DNA of 64,000 nt from Camphora micrantha (taxonomy: Eukaryota > Streptophyta > Magnoliopsida > Laurales > Lauraceae), in contig QPKB01000001.1 in assembly GCA_003546025.1 (NCBI GenBank), positions 56,373,118-56,437,117 of the forward strand, in the 5' to 3' direction. The notes beneath the pieces are model-generated. The model saw only the letters and a program-made list of their open reading frames with translations. It searched no databases and was not told the DNA's origin. Made by a program: the position numbers and the translations under genes. The number at the start of each line of letters is the position of its first letter. Within the stretch, counting starts at the first letter, position 1. Below are positions 1 to 14,100 of the stretch, one piece after another.

Positions 1-318
1 TATCAAGCACCTAGCCAGAGAACATATGAGTGGAGTCAGTCTCACAGTGCCGGGGCATCTACATGGTCCGCCTGCCAAACAAATGGTTTGCAAGTGCCCT
101 CTATGGGCCATATGGCAAGTTACTTGGATTTAGTACATGGTAAAGATTGGCATGTGGCTAGAGTAGGAGTGAATACGTTCTACGAAACACTTGAGACTTC
201 TCTACATCCTTTCTCTTCTTAAACCTATGCCATCCTTTCTTTCTTTCATAGGTAGGGAGAAATATGAAGATAGCAAATTATTGAGCGGTTCACTGAACTA
301 CCAAACCAAGGGATCATC

Positions 319-446
319 ACCAACACACTCATGGCCGTGTGGTGTTGGCACCTCGGCACATGCCCAGGGATTGATCCCGGGTCTTCAGGTTGATAGTCTC
401 GCTCCTGGCCGCTAGGCCTACCTAGCAAAAAAAAACAAGCCAAGGC
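319..446 (+). mobile_element. tRNA-derived SINE, copy 1
   Basis: The body begins with CAACACACTCATGG and has a pol III A-box-like stretch (ATGGCCGTGTGGTGTTGGC) and a B-box-like stretch (GGATTGATCCC), then an A-rich tail near 426-436. It is flanked by CCAAGGGATCATC at 306-318 and CCAAGGGAGCATC at 447-459, a target-site duplication with one mismatch. It is the sister of the copy at 845-947 but has an extra segment before the tail. It lies downstream of the last visible prolidase exon, so it is probably in that gene's final intron. Confidence 0.75.
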
Positions 447-844
447 CCAAGGGAGCATCCTTTGTTGTGTATTATAGACTGCCATAACTTTAAAATTATC
501 ATTGCAATCTTGTGCATACTAGATATCTAAGAGTTGTTAGATGCAATCCTGATTAGTTGTACTTGTGAAGAATAGAAGGAAAGAAGGTTATATAATGGGA
601 CATGTGATCACATTGATCCATCCCAATCTTCTCTCATGCAAATTCAATCCTTTCTTCTTTAATCAAGTTTTATGCAACTTGCATAAAACTTGAATGAAGA
701 AAAGCACAGAAAGAGAGAGGAACTCCACAGAACAGACATCTTAATTTCATCTCTTATCTTAGCATATCTCCTATGAGTTCTCTAAATGTATATAAATAAA
801 TCATATAATAGTATTAGTGTGTTGATATTAAACTGAGATTCCTA

Positions 845-947
845 GCCAACACACTCATGGTTGAGTGGTGCTGGCACCTTGACATCATGCACATGCCCAG
901 GGATCGATCCCTGGGTCTTCAGGTGGGATAGTGTCACTCCTGGCAAA
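845..947 (+). mobile_element. tRNA-derived SINE, copy 2, with perfect TSD
   Basis: A body of about 100 bp has an A-box-like motif (TGGTTGAGTGGTGCTGG), a B-box-like motif (GGATCGATCCC) and a short A tail. It is bounded by a perfect 15-bp direct repeat, AAACTGAGATTCCTA, at 830-844 and 948-962, the hallmark of LINE-mediated retroposition. It shares its 5' end and box region with the copy at 319-446. The perfect duplication suggests a younger insertion than copy 1. It lies in the probable terminal intron of the prolidase gene. Confidence 0.85.
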
Positions 948-996
948 AAACTGAGATTCCTAATTAAAATAAATTATATATTTGGTAAATCATTAA

Positions 997-1650
997 GGGG
1001 TCGCTTGCCTTTTGACGCATGGGATAGGAAAATGGGTTTTACATATGATGCAAATGTTACACAATTGAAAGACATTACCATGTTTGTCAAAATCAGCCTT
1101 TACATGAGTAAATGAGTACATCGAATGGTTTTAGACGTGTATGGATGTTTTGGACTTTGTAAAAAACTTCTCAAAATCCATAAAGATTTAAGATATGAAA
1201 CTAAACATCCTAATGCTTAACATTAATATGAGAATAATGAACAGTTGAATCATAAATTGGGGCCCACAAAAGTGCAGAAAATTAGATCTATTGGTTGGGA
1301 CTTTTTCACAAATTACTCAAAATCTATAAAGATTTAAGATAATCAGCTTTAGCTCTTGGGCCTTATTAGTTCAGTAAATAGATTGAATGTTTTGAATTAA
1401 AAATATGCAGCGCACAGATATGAAAAAAAAAAGTGTGGTTGATGGGGCCCCCAAGAATGCAATCATCCTGTGAGAGACTGTGTACTAGGGCCTTTTTGCA
1501 AGAGGTGTGAACTGTTCAGATGTGAATATTTCGGAGTGTAAATGGCCTTATTTACACAATTGTCACATATGAGCACAAATAAATGTGATGATGCCTAACT
1601 ATTACATGTGAATCATTTACATAAATAAATGACTGCAAACAAAGGACCCC
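997..1650. mobile_element. MITE (GGGGTC-terminal family), copy 1
   Basis: The left end reads GGGGTCGCTTGCC and the right end is its imperfect inverted repeat (CAAACAAAGGACCCC). Candidate 3-bp target duplications are TAA and TGA. The interior has no coding capacity. A second copy of the same sequence lies at about 7335-8015, sharing blocks such as 'aaatccataaag' and 'gaaactaaacatcctaat' and the same right end. Confidence 0.6.
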
Positions 1651-1736
1651 TGAGTTTTTGTTATAGTAATCATGTTAAATATACAGAAATCTACTGAGCA
1701 TTTTGATGTTGACCAGATGTTTGGCAAGTATCATAC

Positions 1737-4700
1737 CACATCACTTTCAATTCGGACTCCTCCAAAGTTTTTAAATCTGCTAATCTCTTTATGGTTAAAG
1801 AACTTTGATGCACTTGAACCTTCCAAGGCAGGATTTAGCAAAGCATCAATGAAGTAGCACCCAGGCTCCACTGTTATCACCTACAATACAAAATAACCAT
1901 CTCAGGTGCACTATCATAGAATATTTTTAAGCATGCTTTCCACAAACTAACAAGATAAAATATTAGTATAAGAAAATAAATATAGCATGAGATGTCTCTT
2001 GTACAAATATAGAGGCAATAAATGTCCATTGTGAATAGAAAAACTTATTTTTTTTCATATTTATCAAAGTATTTATCATGGCTTACATGTACATATGTCA
2101 ATATCGCAAATAAAATCATGTACCCAACAGGACCTATCACGAAAACATCAAGAATCTGGAGTGGTAAAAAATCTAGTCTAGGTTAGGGCCATTCTTTGGG
2201 ACAGAATGACTAAGGGATTGTACTAGTGTTCTGGCAATAGTTATTTCACAGGATAGCCAAAAGAAGAGGTATCCAGAAGTAACTGTGTCAAGCAAATGTT
2301 CTCAAAAAGGAGAGACCGTACTGGTATCCAGAAGCAATTGTGTCAAGTGAATGTTCTCAAAAAGGAGAGACAATATTATCCTAAGACCAGAAAAGGCAAA
2401 GCTCATGGTTACGAGGAAACCCATTTCCCCGCATAGATGCCAAAGTTTCATACTTCCTGTTTCACACTAGATTGCAAAGTGAGGCATTCCAGCACCCATT
2501 TCATTGCTTTTGCATCTGCTCCTCTGTCTAGCAACTATGGTACAGTGTCCTGGGTTGGTGTTCGGTTATTTCCACTTCTGTGGAAATGTAACTTATTTTC
2601 AAGTAATGCAAAAAAGAAGGGTTTTAAATACGGACTTATACCCCACTGGGCCATGGCCAAGTTGAATCGAGTCAGGTTGATTCAGTGATTTAAAACTCGG
2701 ACTTAGCCCCCGACTCACTAGGTATTGGCTCGAGTCAAGTCAGGTCCTCTTTTTTAACCTTCAGTGAAAAGGGTGGAGGAGAAGGGGAGATCGATGGAGG
2801 GCAAATGGAATTTTATTATAGAGAGGTAAATTTTATTCAAACCATTTGGGAGACGATTTTTCATAAAAAGGATGATGGAATCATGGAAGAAAAGATTTAG
2901 GGGTTGGGGTTTTGATACAATTTGGGGTTTAGGGGTTGGGGTTTCGATACAATTTGGGGTTTCGATGGATGTGGTGAGGAAAATGTTTGAAGCCGAGAGG
3001 CGATTTAGAGAGGCGATTTAAGAGTTTGGGGTTTTAATTGGGGGGGGTGTACGGGGGGAACTCAGCCATCCAACTAGATCATGGACAAGTCTGAGTCAAC
3101 TAGTCCAATTAGAGTCTTTTTTTTTTTTTTTCATTTTTCTTAATCCATGTTAGGACTTGGGACCTCCAAGATTGGAATAATGGATTTGTTTTTGGGGGTT
3201 AGTGATTGGTCGATGGACTTGCTTTTGGGTGTTGGTGATTGGTCAGTGGCCTCAGTAATAATTAGCAGTGGCCCTGGTACTAATTAGTCAGTGGCTTGTG
3301 TGATAATAACTAATTGATGTTAGGTTAGGGTGGTAGGCGTCTCAACTCTCGATCGAGGTGTTGTCTCAAGAGCGTTCTTGGTACTGTCCCAGTTCCATAT
3401 CACAATCCGTTTTTCCATGCCAAAGCTTAAGTACTTCTTTACTCTTTAGAGCTGTAAAAAGTAGCCAATGTCACTATTACAAACAATGAATGAATCAAGT
3501 TGATGATTGCATCATTTTTCATTATTGTGCAACCATAAACCGCCCCAAATGAATGCTACCTCTGAGACTAGACTGAGTCCGTTGACTTGGTGGAGACTGA
3601 GTCCAAGTCAACTCAGACCCAGACAAGTTCTGAAACACTAGCAAAAAGTGATGTTTGAATGATTGAATGCCCATTCTCGTAGCAAAGGATCACCCCCGCC
3701 CTCCCCCCTCCCTCTCTTCTTTTCCCACTCTTTTTATTTCGTTGTTATTATTTATCTACTGGTAAGAGAAGCATGGTGAAATGAGATGGAGGAAATTACT
3801 TTTTCAACTGTACTTGTGCTAGTGCACCTTTATCTGATAAAAAAGTTACATTTCCATGGAAATCCAAGCATCCAAACAAAGCTTAGATGAGCCCCTTCTA
3901 TGCATTGGGACATCTTCCAGATAAGAAAATTCTTACCCTTGGGCACATGTCCTAGAAATAGATGGTTAAAATGATATATGGAGAAGTTTGAAAAGGAAGG
4001 CCTTAAGATTGGAAGCCACAGTCTTCAAAACTGGGTACTTCAGGCCCCAGCCAGATTGTGCATCTGGATCAACAAACATGAGTAACATCGCAATCGATGC
4101 AGCAGGACATTATACTTGCAATTTCTCCAAAAAAGGCAGATAAGTATCATTAGTTGTACAAGCTGCATCTAAAACTATCGAAAGGCCAGGCCGGGCCGGG
4201 CCAAATCCCTCGGAGGGCTTGCACTACCTAGGCCCTTACCCAAGGGCCAGGATGGGCCTAAAGTGAAGAAAATCAATTCCCTTCACATTTTGACAGTTAC
4301 AAGTAGCCACCTCTTTAATGTGAAAATCTTGGTCAACCATCTTGACCATCAATTATGGCTAGTTTTCTACATTTGGATTTAATCTAATTGTATTTTAGAC
4401 TTGAACAATAAAAATTCCACTGTACTTAACCTCATCAGGCTTTAATTCAATACAATAAAGCAAGTAGAGCACCAAAATTCAGTTAGTTTATCAAGAATAA
4501 TGCCTCAACTTGATTTGAATGAAGATTAGATCTAAGATTTTTCCCCTTCCTTTTGTTCTAATATACTTCCAATTTCATCACCTGTTCAAGAACTGCTGTC
4601 TAGCACAAGTCAAGGCAGTTGGCTGTTACTTTAGATCAACAGAAATGGTAATTTGTATTCGGCGAAAATTATAGATTTTTCCAAAACATAAACCCATTAG

Positions 4701-6664
4701 CCTTTTCCTAGTCTAATCCAATCAAATAAAGAGAGAACTTAATATAGTTTCTATCAAACTTCAATTGAAAGTTGAAAAAGAAAATGAGAAATAAATAACA
4801 AAAGCAGCTAAAAAGTAGCAACAAAGACTACCCAAGTGATCAAATTCCATAGAGGATCAAACGAAAAAATATCATTTTTTTGTAAAAGAATCTAAAAGGT
4901 ATCCAGTTGAAATCACAATATAGGTCTTAAAGAAGAAAAAGGAAAATAAAACATAAGACAATTTTAAATTTAAAGAAGAGAAAGTGTAGTGTGCATGTGT
5001 ATGAAGCTGTGAGCTAACAACAAGATGGAGCCGAGAGGTTATTGGAAGACAAAGAGATGGGTCTCATTAAAGTTAGGGCCTTTTTTTAAAAGGGATGGTC
5101 GGTTGCGGGTATAGGGGTAGGTGACAAAGCCTGACAGGACCAGCTAACCCAAACCGAACCTAAACAGCAACATATACGGGTCAGGAAAACCTGACTTGAA
5201 TTTAAATAGGTCAGGTCAGGGTCAACCTGCATAACCTGTTTAAATTGGTTGAGTCGTTGTCGACCCACATATCTAAAGTCATTTAAACAATGTGGTGGTT
5301 TAATATTTTGGTGCTCAGAATACTCTATTTTATATAGAATGACATGAGCTCGTGTCAAGGCTTTTTTTATTTATTTTTTTTCGGGCTAGCGACTTAATTC
5401 AAATATAGCCTTAACATTTGAAATGGATTAGGTTTGGGCCAAGACTTCAACTGGTTGGCTTGGGTTAAAGGGTCACCCCCGCATTAAGCGTAGGTTATGC
5501 AAGTCAGGTTGACCTGCATCATGTGCGGGTTGAAGTTACTTGACCTGTTTTAAAAACAACTAGGATGTGGGTTGGACTTCAACCCTAAATATTCCTTGTC
5601 AACCAAACCCATTTTGACTCAACCCAACCTGTTTGCCGCCCATATATGAGGGGGGTATGAAACTACCTCCTATTTTGTTTCGGATCCCATTTCGGTTTGG
5701 TCTCTAGATCGAAATGTTTCAACTGATTCAGAATTTCGGTAAAAAATTCCAGTTAAACATAAAATGACATATAATATATGTAGAAAAAAATAAAAATTTA
5801 AAATAACATATAAATTATATGCATTTAATCTATTCTACCAAATCACTAATGCAATATATCATTTCTAAATGCTAAATCATAATGTTTAGTAGTATAGATC
5901 TTCGTTAAGTGCCCTATTAGAGGGTACCCTCATAAGAGGCCCTGATTGATGGCCCTAGTTGCATCCCTTGATGATGGATGATAACATCTGCATCTTGAAG
6001 TGTGATGGTGTGGCTTTTATAATTGTCATAGACAAATTATCCCAAATCTTGAGAATTTGATGACATTGATTAAGAATTAATGGCACCTTCAGGAATTACT
6101 AGAAGAAAAGGAAGAAAATAAAAACAACTTCAACCAACCATTCCCTCTTGAAGTTCTCGAATTGTCCGCAGAGCCCTTAATCCTGGTTCTTTTGGCCTCT
6201 CCAGTTCCTGTGAGTAGAATAAAAATTTGATTTCTACAAAAGAAAACAGGAAAAAATGAACTGAAAGATACAGACATGATATAAGAGAGAGTCCATATAA
6301 ACACATTTATCACAAAACCTTAGTATAGCCCCCAGGATCATGAGTATCAATTCCAAGGAAGTGACCCAGACCATGAGGCATAAAAACAGCACCCAATCTT
6401 TCAGCCATCATATCATCAACATCACTAGAATCAAGACCAGAGAAACAGGAAAAAAAAAAGATCATATTAATTATCATCACCTAGTAGCACTTCATAATGA
6501 GTTGAAAAAAATACACCTTCCTGCACATACCCAAAAATAAGTCCCCCTACCCTCAATGACTCAAGAATGGTTTTCTCTGCCAGCCTGCCATCATGAAAGT
6601 ACTAATGAAGTCAATAATTATACAGCATGGAGTCAATATGCACAACATCCAGTTTACTTAAAAA

Positions 6665-6701
<37 letters not shown>

Positions 6702-7125
6702 TCTATATAATGTGTGTGTTGTGTATAATATATGTGTGCACTTGTGCACGTGTGTATAGGACAAGGCTCTCCTAAGCGCAAGCTTAGGATAAAATTCCAC
6801 GAGCTCATGCTTGTGGGGCCCACCCTTGGTTCATCCAAATGGACCAAACACACAACCCCCCTGAATTGCACATGTCCACCAACTTTCGGTAAAACTTGAA
6901 TTTACTGGACTATTGGATCGACTGTGTACCGATCCGAATAGACTATTGACCATTAAACTTTTAAGACCCAGATAGAGATGATAGAAAACACAGCTGGGGC
7001 TGATTTTTTGCAAAGAGGAGGGTCCTAGGGAGTCCTTGAAATCCCCCCTATCCCATCCCCATGTGGGCCCCACCACACTCTTGAGCTTTCCTTATCCTAA
7101 GCTTGAGCTTAGGAGAGCCTGGCCC

Positions 7126-7160
<35 letters not shown>

Positions 7161-8052
7161 TCAGGGAGCGAACTTGATGTTCTATCATATATCAGTTGTG
7201 CCTTGCATAGTAATACAATGGCTAGCTCATTTTTCTTTTGGCTTTTTCAGTTAAGTTGGCAAGGTGCATCGTTCAAGTCATGAGGTTCATTTCATTTGTC
7301 TAAATTTTTGTACATCCAATGGATTCAGAAGTATTTGGTTCCTTTTTTTTTTTTTTTTACTTTTTCACAAATTTCCCAAAATCCATAAAGAATTAACATA
7401 TGAAACTAAACATCCTAATATTTTCCATTAATGCAAGATGCAAGAATATTGAACAGTTCGTATCATGAATTGGAGGCCCAAACACTGTAGAAAATTGGAT
7501 CAATTGGATGAGATTTTTCACAAACTACTCAAAATCTATGAGATTTACGATGAAAAGCTTCAAGATCTTGTGGTTTACTAGTTCAATAAAGAAGATGAAC
7601 ACTTCGGATTACAAATATGAGGGCAACAAGAATTAGAATAAATAAAGGTGGTATATGGGGGCCACAAGAATGCAATCACCATGTAAGAGACTGCGCCTTT
7701 TTGCAAGAGGGGTGTCAATCACTTTCAAACTGATTCCAGTGTGAAAATTTTGGAGTGTAAATGGCCTTATTTACACACAATTGAGCACAAAAAAACGTGA
7801 TGATTCGTAACCATTACGCATGGGAACCATTTACAAATGTAAATGACTGCAAACAAAGGACCCCCCTTAAAGTTAGTCTATGAAGCCATACTGGCCTGAT
7901 TTACACAAACTGAGCACAAAAAAACGTGATGATTCGTAACCATTACGCATGGGAACCATTTACAATGTAAATGACTGCAAACAAAGGACCCCCCTAAAAG
8001 TTAGACTGAGAAGCTATACTGATACCTCTGTAGTTTAGTTTAGCTTTTTTTT

Positions 8053-8107
<55 letters not shown>

Positions 8108-11100
8108 GGTCTTTAGTTTTCTTGAAGTTATAGAGTTTATAACCAAACTAAATGGACCAAGGCCCTAATACAATCATCAAGCAAATTTGCATCATCCCTA
8201 AACACAAGTGGCAAAGAAAGGGAGGCAAGAACAAAGGCATGTAAGATTGTGCATCTATACATATATAAATGGCCCAAAACATAGAAAGGGAGGACTATTC
8301 AGAATTGTGCCAATTATAGCATTTAAATTTATCGATCTGACGATGAATCTTTGGGAGAGCAGCACCTACTACAGCAATCTATAGTATTTTAGAGAACTTG
8401 TTTGGGTATATGCAAGGTAGGTGCATTATAAAAACCATTTTCTTTCCAAGATAAACTTTTTTATTCTTTATTTTTGGACAAATAACCAATTTCGTTAAAA
8501 AGCATAAAACTATATAGCAGAAATAGGACTCCAAGGAGATGGAGGAGCTTGAAAATAAATAGTAGCAGCAGTAGTAACAACAACAAATCAACAATAATAA
8601 AATAGAGAAATCAAGCGGATTTGATGCAGGCCTGACAATAGGTCGGCCAACCCATTGGGCCCAGCCAATAGGCCGAACGGGACATCTAGTTATTTAGGAA
8701 TCTTATTAAGTATTTTAATTTGTTTAGGATTAATATTAATGTGTTTCCTATTTTAGGCATTATTCAGATATTAGAAATATTGTTGCTTAAGGATTAAGTC
8801 AACTCCTCAAGGATGTTAGGCCTCACTGTAATGCAATGCTTATTCCAAGTTAATAAAAGATTTATGAGTTTTCTTCGGTTAATGGAGTGTTTTATGGTTT
8901 TGTTTGTGCCCTAGTGACTGGAATCCATCGTTGGATTCGATCAATCCTTCGGGAGATTGATCTACTTCTCGATTGCGGATCCGGGCTGCGCCAGGATTGA
9001 TACCAAAAGACTAGACCGTGCATAATTAAAATACTCTCCCTGTCAGCCCCCAACTTGGGCTAGTGAATCTACAGCACCATTAACTTCCCTAGAAACATGA
9101 CAGAATGTGGCCTTAACCCTTCTGAAAGTAAGTAGAAGAATCACCAACGTGCCATTCTATGAGGTTTGAGGACCCCTATGATCACAGTAACTTAAAAATA
9201 CTACCCACATTGACTGTTTAGTCACACGGCTGCGATCCCAAATGATTAATATTCCAGTTTCTTGCAAGGATGAAACATTCATGCCTAGTACAACAATTAT
9301 AACATGAAGTTTACACATTCAATTTTAATCACACTTTGCATCACCAAAGCCATTGAGGATTTTGTTCGTGTGGATGGTAATTAGAAGTGAAATTAAGTCC
9401 TGACTTCCAATACTGACAGGAAAAAAAAAATCCCGACTTCTAAGAGGTGCCAATGATATCACACATGTGCAAGAGGAATAATGTGTAGAAAGTTGTTTAT
9501 TAACACTTTTAAATTTTTAATGATAATTAGAACCTATTTGCATGTTAGACACGACTTTTTTGTTACAGCATCATAGTTCACAAACTTCTCATGGAATATT
9601 AGAACTAGCCAACCCTTACTTGTGCATATCTATCCAGCTTACTCCAGGTTTCATTGTAGATAGAACAACATTGTGAGCCTTAAGGACGGCCTGCATAGGA
9701 GTAATTTCTATATATAAGAAAATGAAAAATGTTTTGAAAGGGTAAGGATCTTAATCCAATGAAATACAAAGCAGAAGTACAGTCAAGCCCATGTGTGTGT
9801 GTGTTGAGAACTTGAATCCACCACAAAGTTCATGTGACATGACACATAATTAATTGACCCTTAAAAGGATTGAAGTACTTACATTGTAAACAAGGGATTG
9901 ATCACTTGTAAATTTACCATTTACCTGCATTACATGCAAATATGCTCACTTTAAAAAATAATAATTTCAAAACAATCAAGGCACCTCAACATGGAATAAA
10001 AATGAAAATGGGGTATTTGAAAATCAAATATTTGTGAAGAACTTTATAAGAGAATCTTTTATACATGTTAGCAATGTTTGGCCATCATAAAAGGAATTAA
10101 GCATGTAGATTATCCTCGTTTTGGTAGAACTTAAGGAGAAAAATCTTAAGAAAAGAAATCTCGCATTCCACTAGCTATTCTTTAGCTCCAGGCCTCCAAC
10201 ACCCATTGCAACCTTAACAAATCACACTCAAGTTTTTCTTAATAAGAATGAAATGATCAAATTCATCCTCGAGCCCCTTCTTGCTTTCTTACCAAAGCAT
10301 CATAAACACCACACTTTGCTACACTTCTGATTACAAAGCATTAGGAGTTCAACATTTCATATTTCATGACTATTCACCAACATAATTGAGGAAGAGTGCC
10401 AGGAGCTTGTCCTTTCTCTAGTAGGGTGCAACTGCCATCTCTTACCACCATTATCATTGTGAAAACCTTTCTTGATTTAGATCCCTACTAATGATTCCTC
10501 ACGAAGGTCAAAAAAGTCCTTACACTGAATCAAGCGGAGAAGTTGAGACATCTTAAGATCATGAATGCCAAATAATAAGACTAAGAAAAGCTCATCAAGC
10601 TGGAAAGGTCAATTGTCTTAGCACTCAGGGAATATGGGACATTTGCATGCAGTACAGGCATACAGGACCAAGTACACTGTTTTAGATTCAGGGTCAAATC
10701 CAAATATGATACCAATGACTCACCGGGAATGAACATGTTATATCAGAACCATAAAAATGGTATTCAGCTCCCATATCTAGCAATGCCATGTCCCCATCAT
10801 TTAATATCTGCATAAAGGAGGGCAGAAGAAGTAGATTTAAACCAATTTCTTCAGCAGGATAGTACTACATGTATAAATATTTAGTATTGATTTCAAGACC
10901 TATGGATAACTGGAAGAGAATCTTCCTTCCTGTACATATATATAAGGGTTATAAACAGCAATCATCCAAATGTGCAGGAGGCTAAACAGAGTCTGCAATA
11001 CTTGTGCAAATTTAACCTTTATTGTCTTCACTCTTCAGGGCCAATTAGAACCTAGTAACCAGAGAACTCTTGAAATGCAAGTCTCCAGTTCCTATGTTTG

Positions 11101-14100
11101 GCAGTAGATAGTGACACATCTTAAGAATATCAACTAAGAAAAGGCAAAATTACAGAGCCAACATACCCGTTCATTTGGAGCAGCAGCATGTCCATAATGA
11201 AGAACTGCACTGTAAAGTAGGAGAAGAAAAAAGCAAATTGGGAACGTTCATGGTATTGAGATCATGGGAAATATTAAATACTACTCTTACAGTCTTACTC
11301 TAAAAAAAGAAATAATAATAATGACCAAAAGAAGACAGTTATAAGAAATATTCTAATATACATAACTTTGGTTGGGGTTTTGATGCCTCACCAATTGTGA
11401 AGTCCCTGATTTATCCTTTCAGATAACATTGAATGTGTGAAAGTGATAATAAATGAGAGATCACTCTTGAGATTTTAGTATTTTGTCATTTTAAACAAAG
11501 TAAGTGGAAAGTGCAGAAGCCCCTCAGCCGTAGCTCAGCTGCTAAGGCACATAGGTATGTGAGTAGAATGCATGAGTTCGAATCCCCGCTGATGCAAAAA
11601 GTAAAAAGTGCATGACAGTCTTTATGTTCTTTCTTAAACAAGAAATAGTTTAATGTTTTCCATTGGTCTATACCTAAGTGCTTATATTTTAAGTGCATGA
11701 TTAGGGAACATGGCAAATAGAAATATCATGAATATATCTTAGTTCATCTAGAGTTCTTCTCTCAGAAGGACGTTCTTGTGATAACTGATCAAGTAAATTA
11801 TACAACCTAGTTAATGATGACAACCAAGGAGAAAGGTGGAGATTCACTTCAAGTGATCCCTTAAATTCACGATAGAAATCTTCAATCTAATGGAAGATGC
11901 TTAACCCAGGAGAAGAAGAGGAAAAAATTGCATAAAACCAGCCACTTTATTTGATAAAATTGAATAACATTCCAGACTAGGAACTGCCATCCCATTACAT
12001 GCAAATATATATATATATATATATATATTGTTTTAAAAATATAAAATACTAGGAAACGTAACTGAAATCTCAACCATTCATCAAGAGATCAAAATAATGT
12101 CGAAGACCTAATAATAGGAAGCCTGCCAGTAACATAAAGTAAGACAGCTCAAAGACAACTCAGAACAATTCCCGGTTATGCAAGTTGTCTGTACTCTGGA
12201 GGCCCCTGGTGTGAATCCTTGTGGGTCCCATTTGCTGTCCTTGTGGAGCAATCCACTTAAACCCAACCCTAATCCTAACAATGCTCTATTAAAAGAATCC
12301 TTTTCCAACTTAAAATAGATGAAAACAAGAAATACTAAAGAAGAGAACTGACTGGTCTGTGTGTAGGTCCGTCCTGTTTCTGTTTGAAACTTTGGGGCCC
12401 CACGTGAAGCCTAGTGGGGTCTGCTGGGTGCTGGATCAGATTGCCTGACCTCGAGGACCATGCTGGCAGGTTGCTTGTTGGGCGGGGTCCTGATTTGAGC
12501 CCAGTTCATTTTGGCTTAAGTTGGTTGTCCAGCTGTCCATGGACCTGAACCTGTGAGGCATATCATGCCTAATTCTTTGGGTCTGAATCCACCAGACAAC
12601 ATCAATTTAGAAATTCTAGCCGCAGTGTCTAATGAAGTTCGCATCACCTATATATAGGAGGAGGGTTGGTGCGAGGCTGACAGCCAGGTATAAAAACTTT
12701 GCAAATCCCTACCGGGTCTACTTCTCAGAATTAGGGCTTGTTTGGCATCATGCTAGTCGGAAGTTCCCACATTCCCATGAGTTAAGGCGCTAGAAAACTT
12801 GTTTGATAAGGTTAATAGCCATTCCAAATTTTACATTTACTGGAATCGATCCCCAAAACCTAGTCCTGCTGGAGTAGAAAATATGGAATGAAATTTTTTT
12901 GTTTTGCTTTAGAATCAACTCACTGGCACATCGTATAATATGGATGTCAACTGTGATGTGCTGCTTCTCAACTAAATGTTTTACCAAATTTTATGTGTTA
13001 AGAGTATCAGTGTGGACCACAAAGGATTTTAAAATGACCCAAATGGTGGGTTTTACATTGTATTGTCTAAAAAGTAAGTCCCCAATTACCACAATTCCTA
13101 AAGATGGCCCCCATGGGCCATGTTCACAATCACAAAAGGTCGGCCCAATGTTCTATTTCCTAATAGGTGGGTCATACATAGTAATTTGTAAAGGTGGGTC
13201 CCATGTACAATAATTCCCACGTGGGTTGTGATTCCTGCACGTGCCTTGTTGTAATTCCTAAAGGTGGGCCCCATGTTTTAATTTATACAAGAGTGGGCCC
13301 CAAGTTCTAATTCCTAAAGTTGGGTCCAATGTTGTAATTTATAAAGGTAAGCCCCATGTATAACAATTCATAAAGTTGGGCCCATTGTAATACCTAAAGG
13401 TGGGTCCCATGTTCACCATCACAAAAGGTGGGCCCACGTTTTAATTCCTATAAAGGTTGGCTCATGTTCTAATTCCTATAGGTGGGTCCCATATTGTATT
13501 TTCTTCTAAAGGTGAGTCCGTGGGTAGAGAATTTTTAATATTTAATGACTCATGAATATTATAATAGATTTACGTTCAACAGTGTTGCCAAACGAGTTCC
13601 ACATAGCAAATTCTCAACAAAACAGTTTAATATAATGTTGTCAAACAAGTTCGGTACCAGCCAGTCTCAGCACAATCGGATTTCAGCATAACCTGATCAC
13701 AGCAGTGAATGGAGAACAACACAGGAACAATGTCAAACAGGCACTTAGTATCTTACCCATCCCACATCATCAGGAATTGGTAATCAGAAATGACAATGAA
13801 ACAGCCTAGTTAAGTAATAATCAACACACTCAGTGGAAATGAGAATTATATTTTCCTATGTACTATGCATACATAAGTAATAAGAGACGAGAACAAGCCT
13901 CACCTATTTTCACCAGAAGCACATATACATGTGTATGAGCAATGCCTGCAACCACCATACATGTAGATGTGATGAAGAAATGTGCTTTCCAACTGATACT
14001 CTTTCATGCCTACTCGGGTTTTTTGCATAACCTGTTTAGAATATATGACTGAGATCAGACATTGTCACAAGTGGAAAACAATCATTCCTCCTCTAGTTTC

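Noticed and set aside
1..1736. Search for the terminal prolidase exon
   Set aside because: No minus-strand segment resembling the expected ending (NCPREIWEIE...) was found; the exon is taken to lie outside the window.
11521..11598. Possible true tRNA gene
   Set aside because: Boxes are present, but the acceptor and anticodon arms do not pair as a complete tRNA and the unit has target duplications, so I call it a retroposon.
13010..13525. CRISPR-like regularly spaced repeats
   Set aside because: Units are degenerate, contiguous, in a plant intron and inside a MITE; there are no spacers of constant length.
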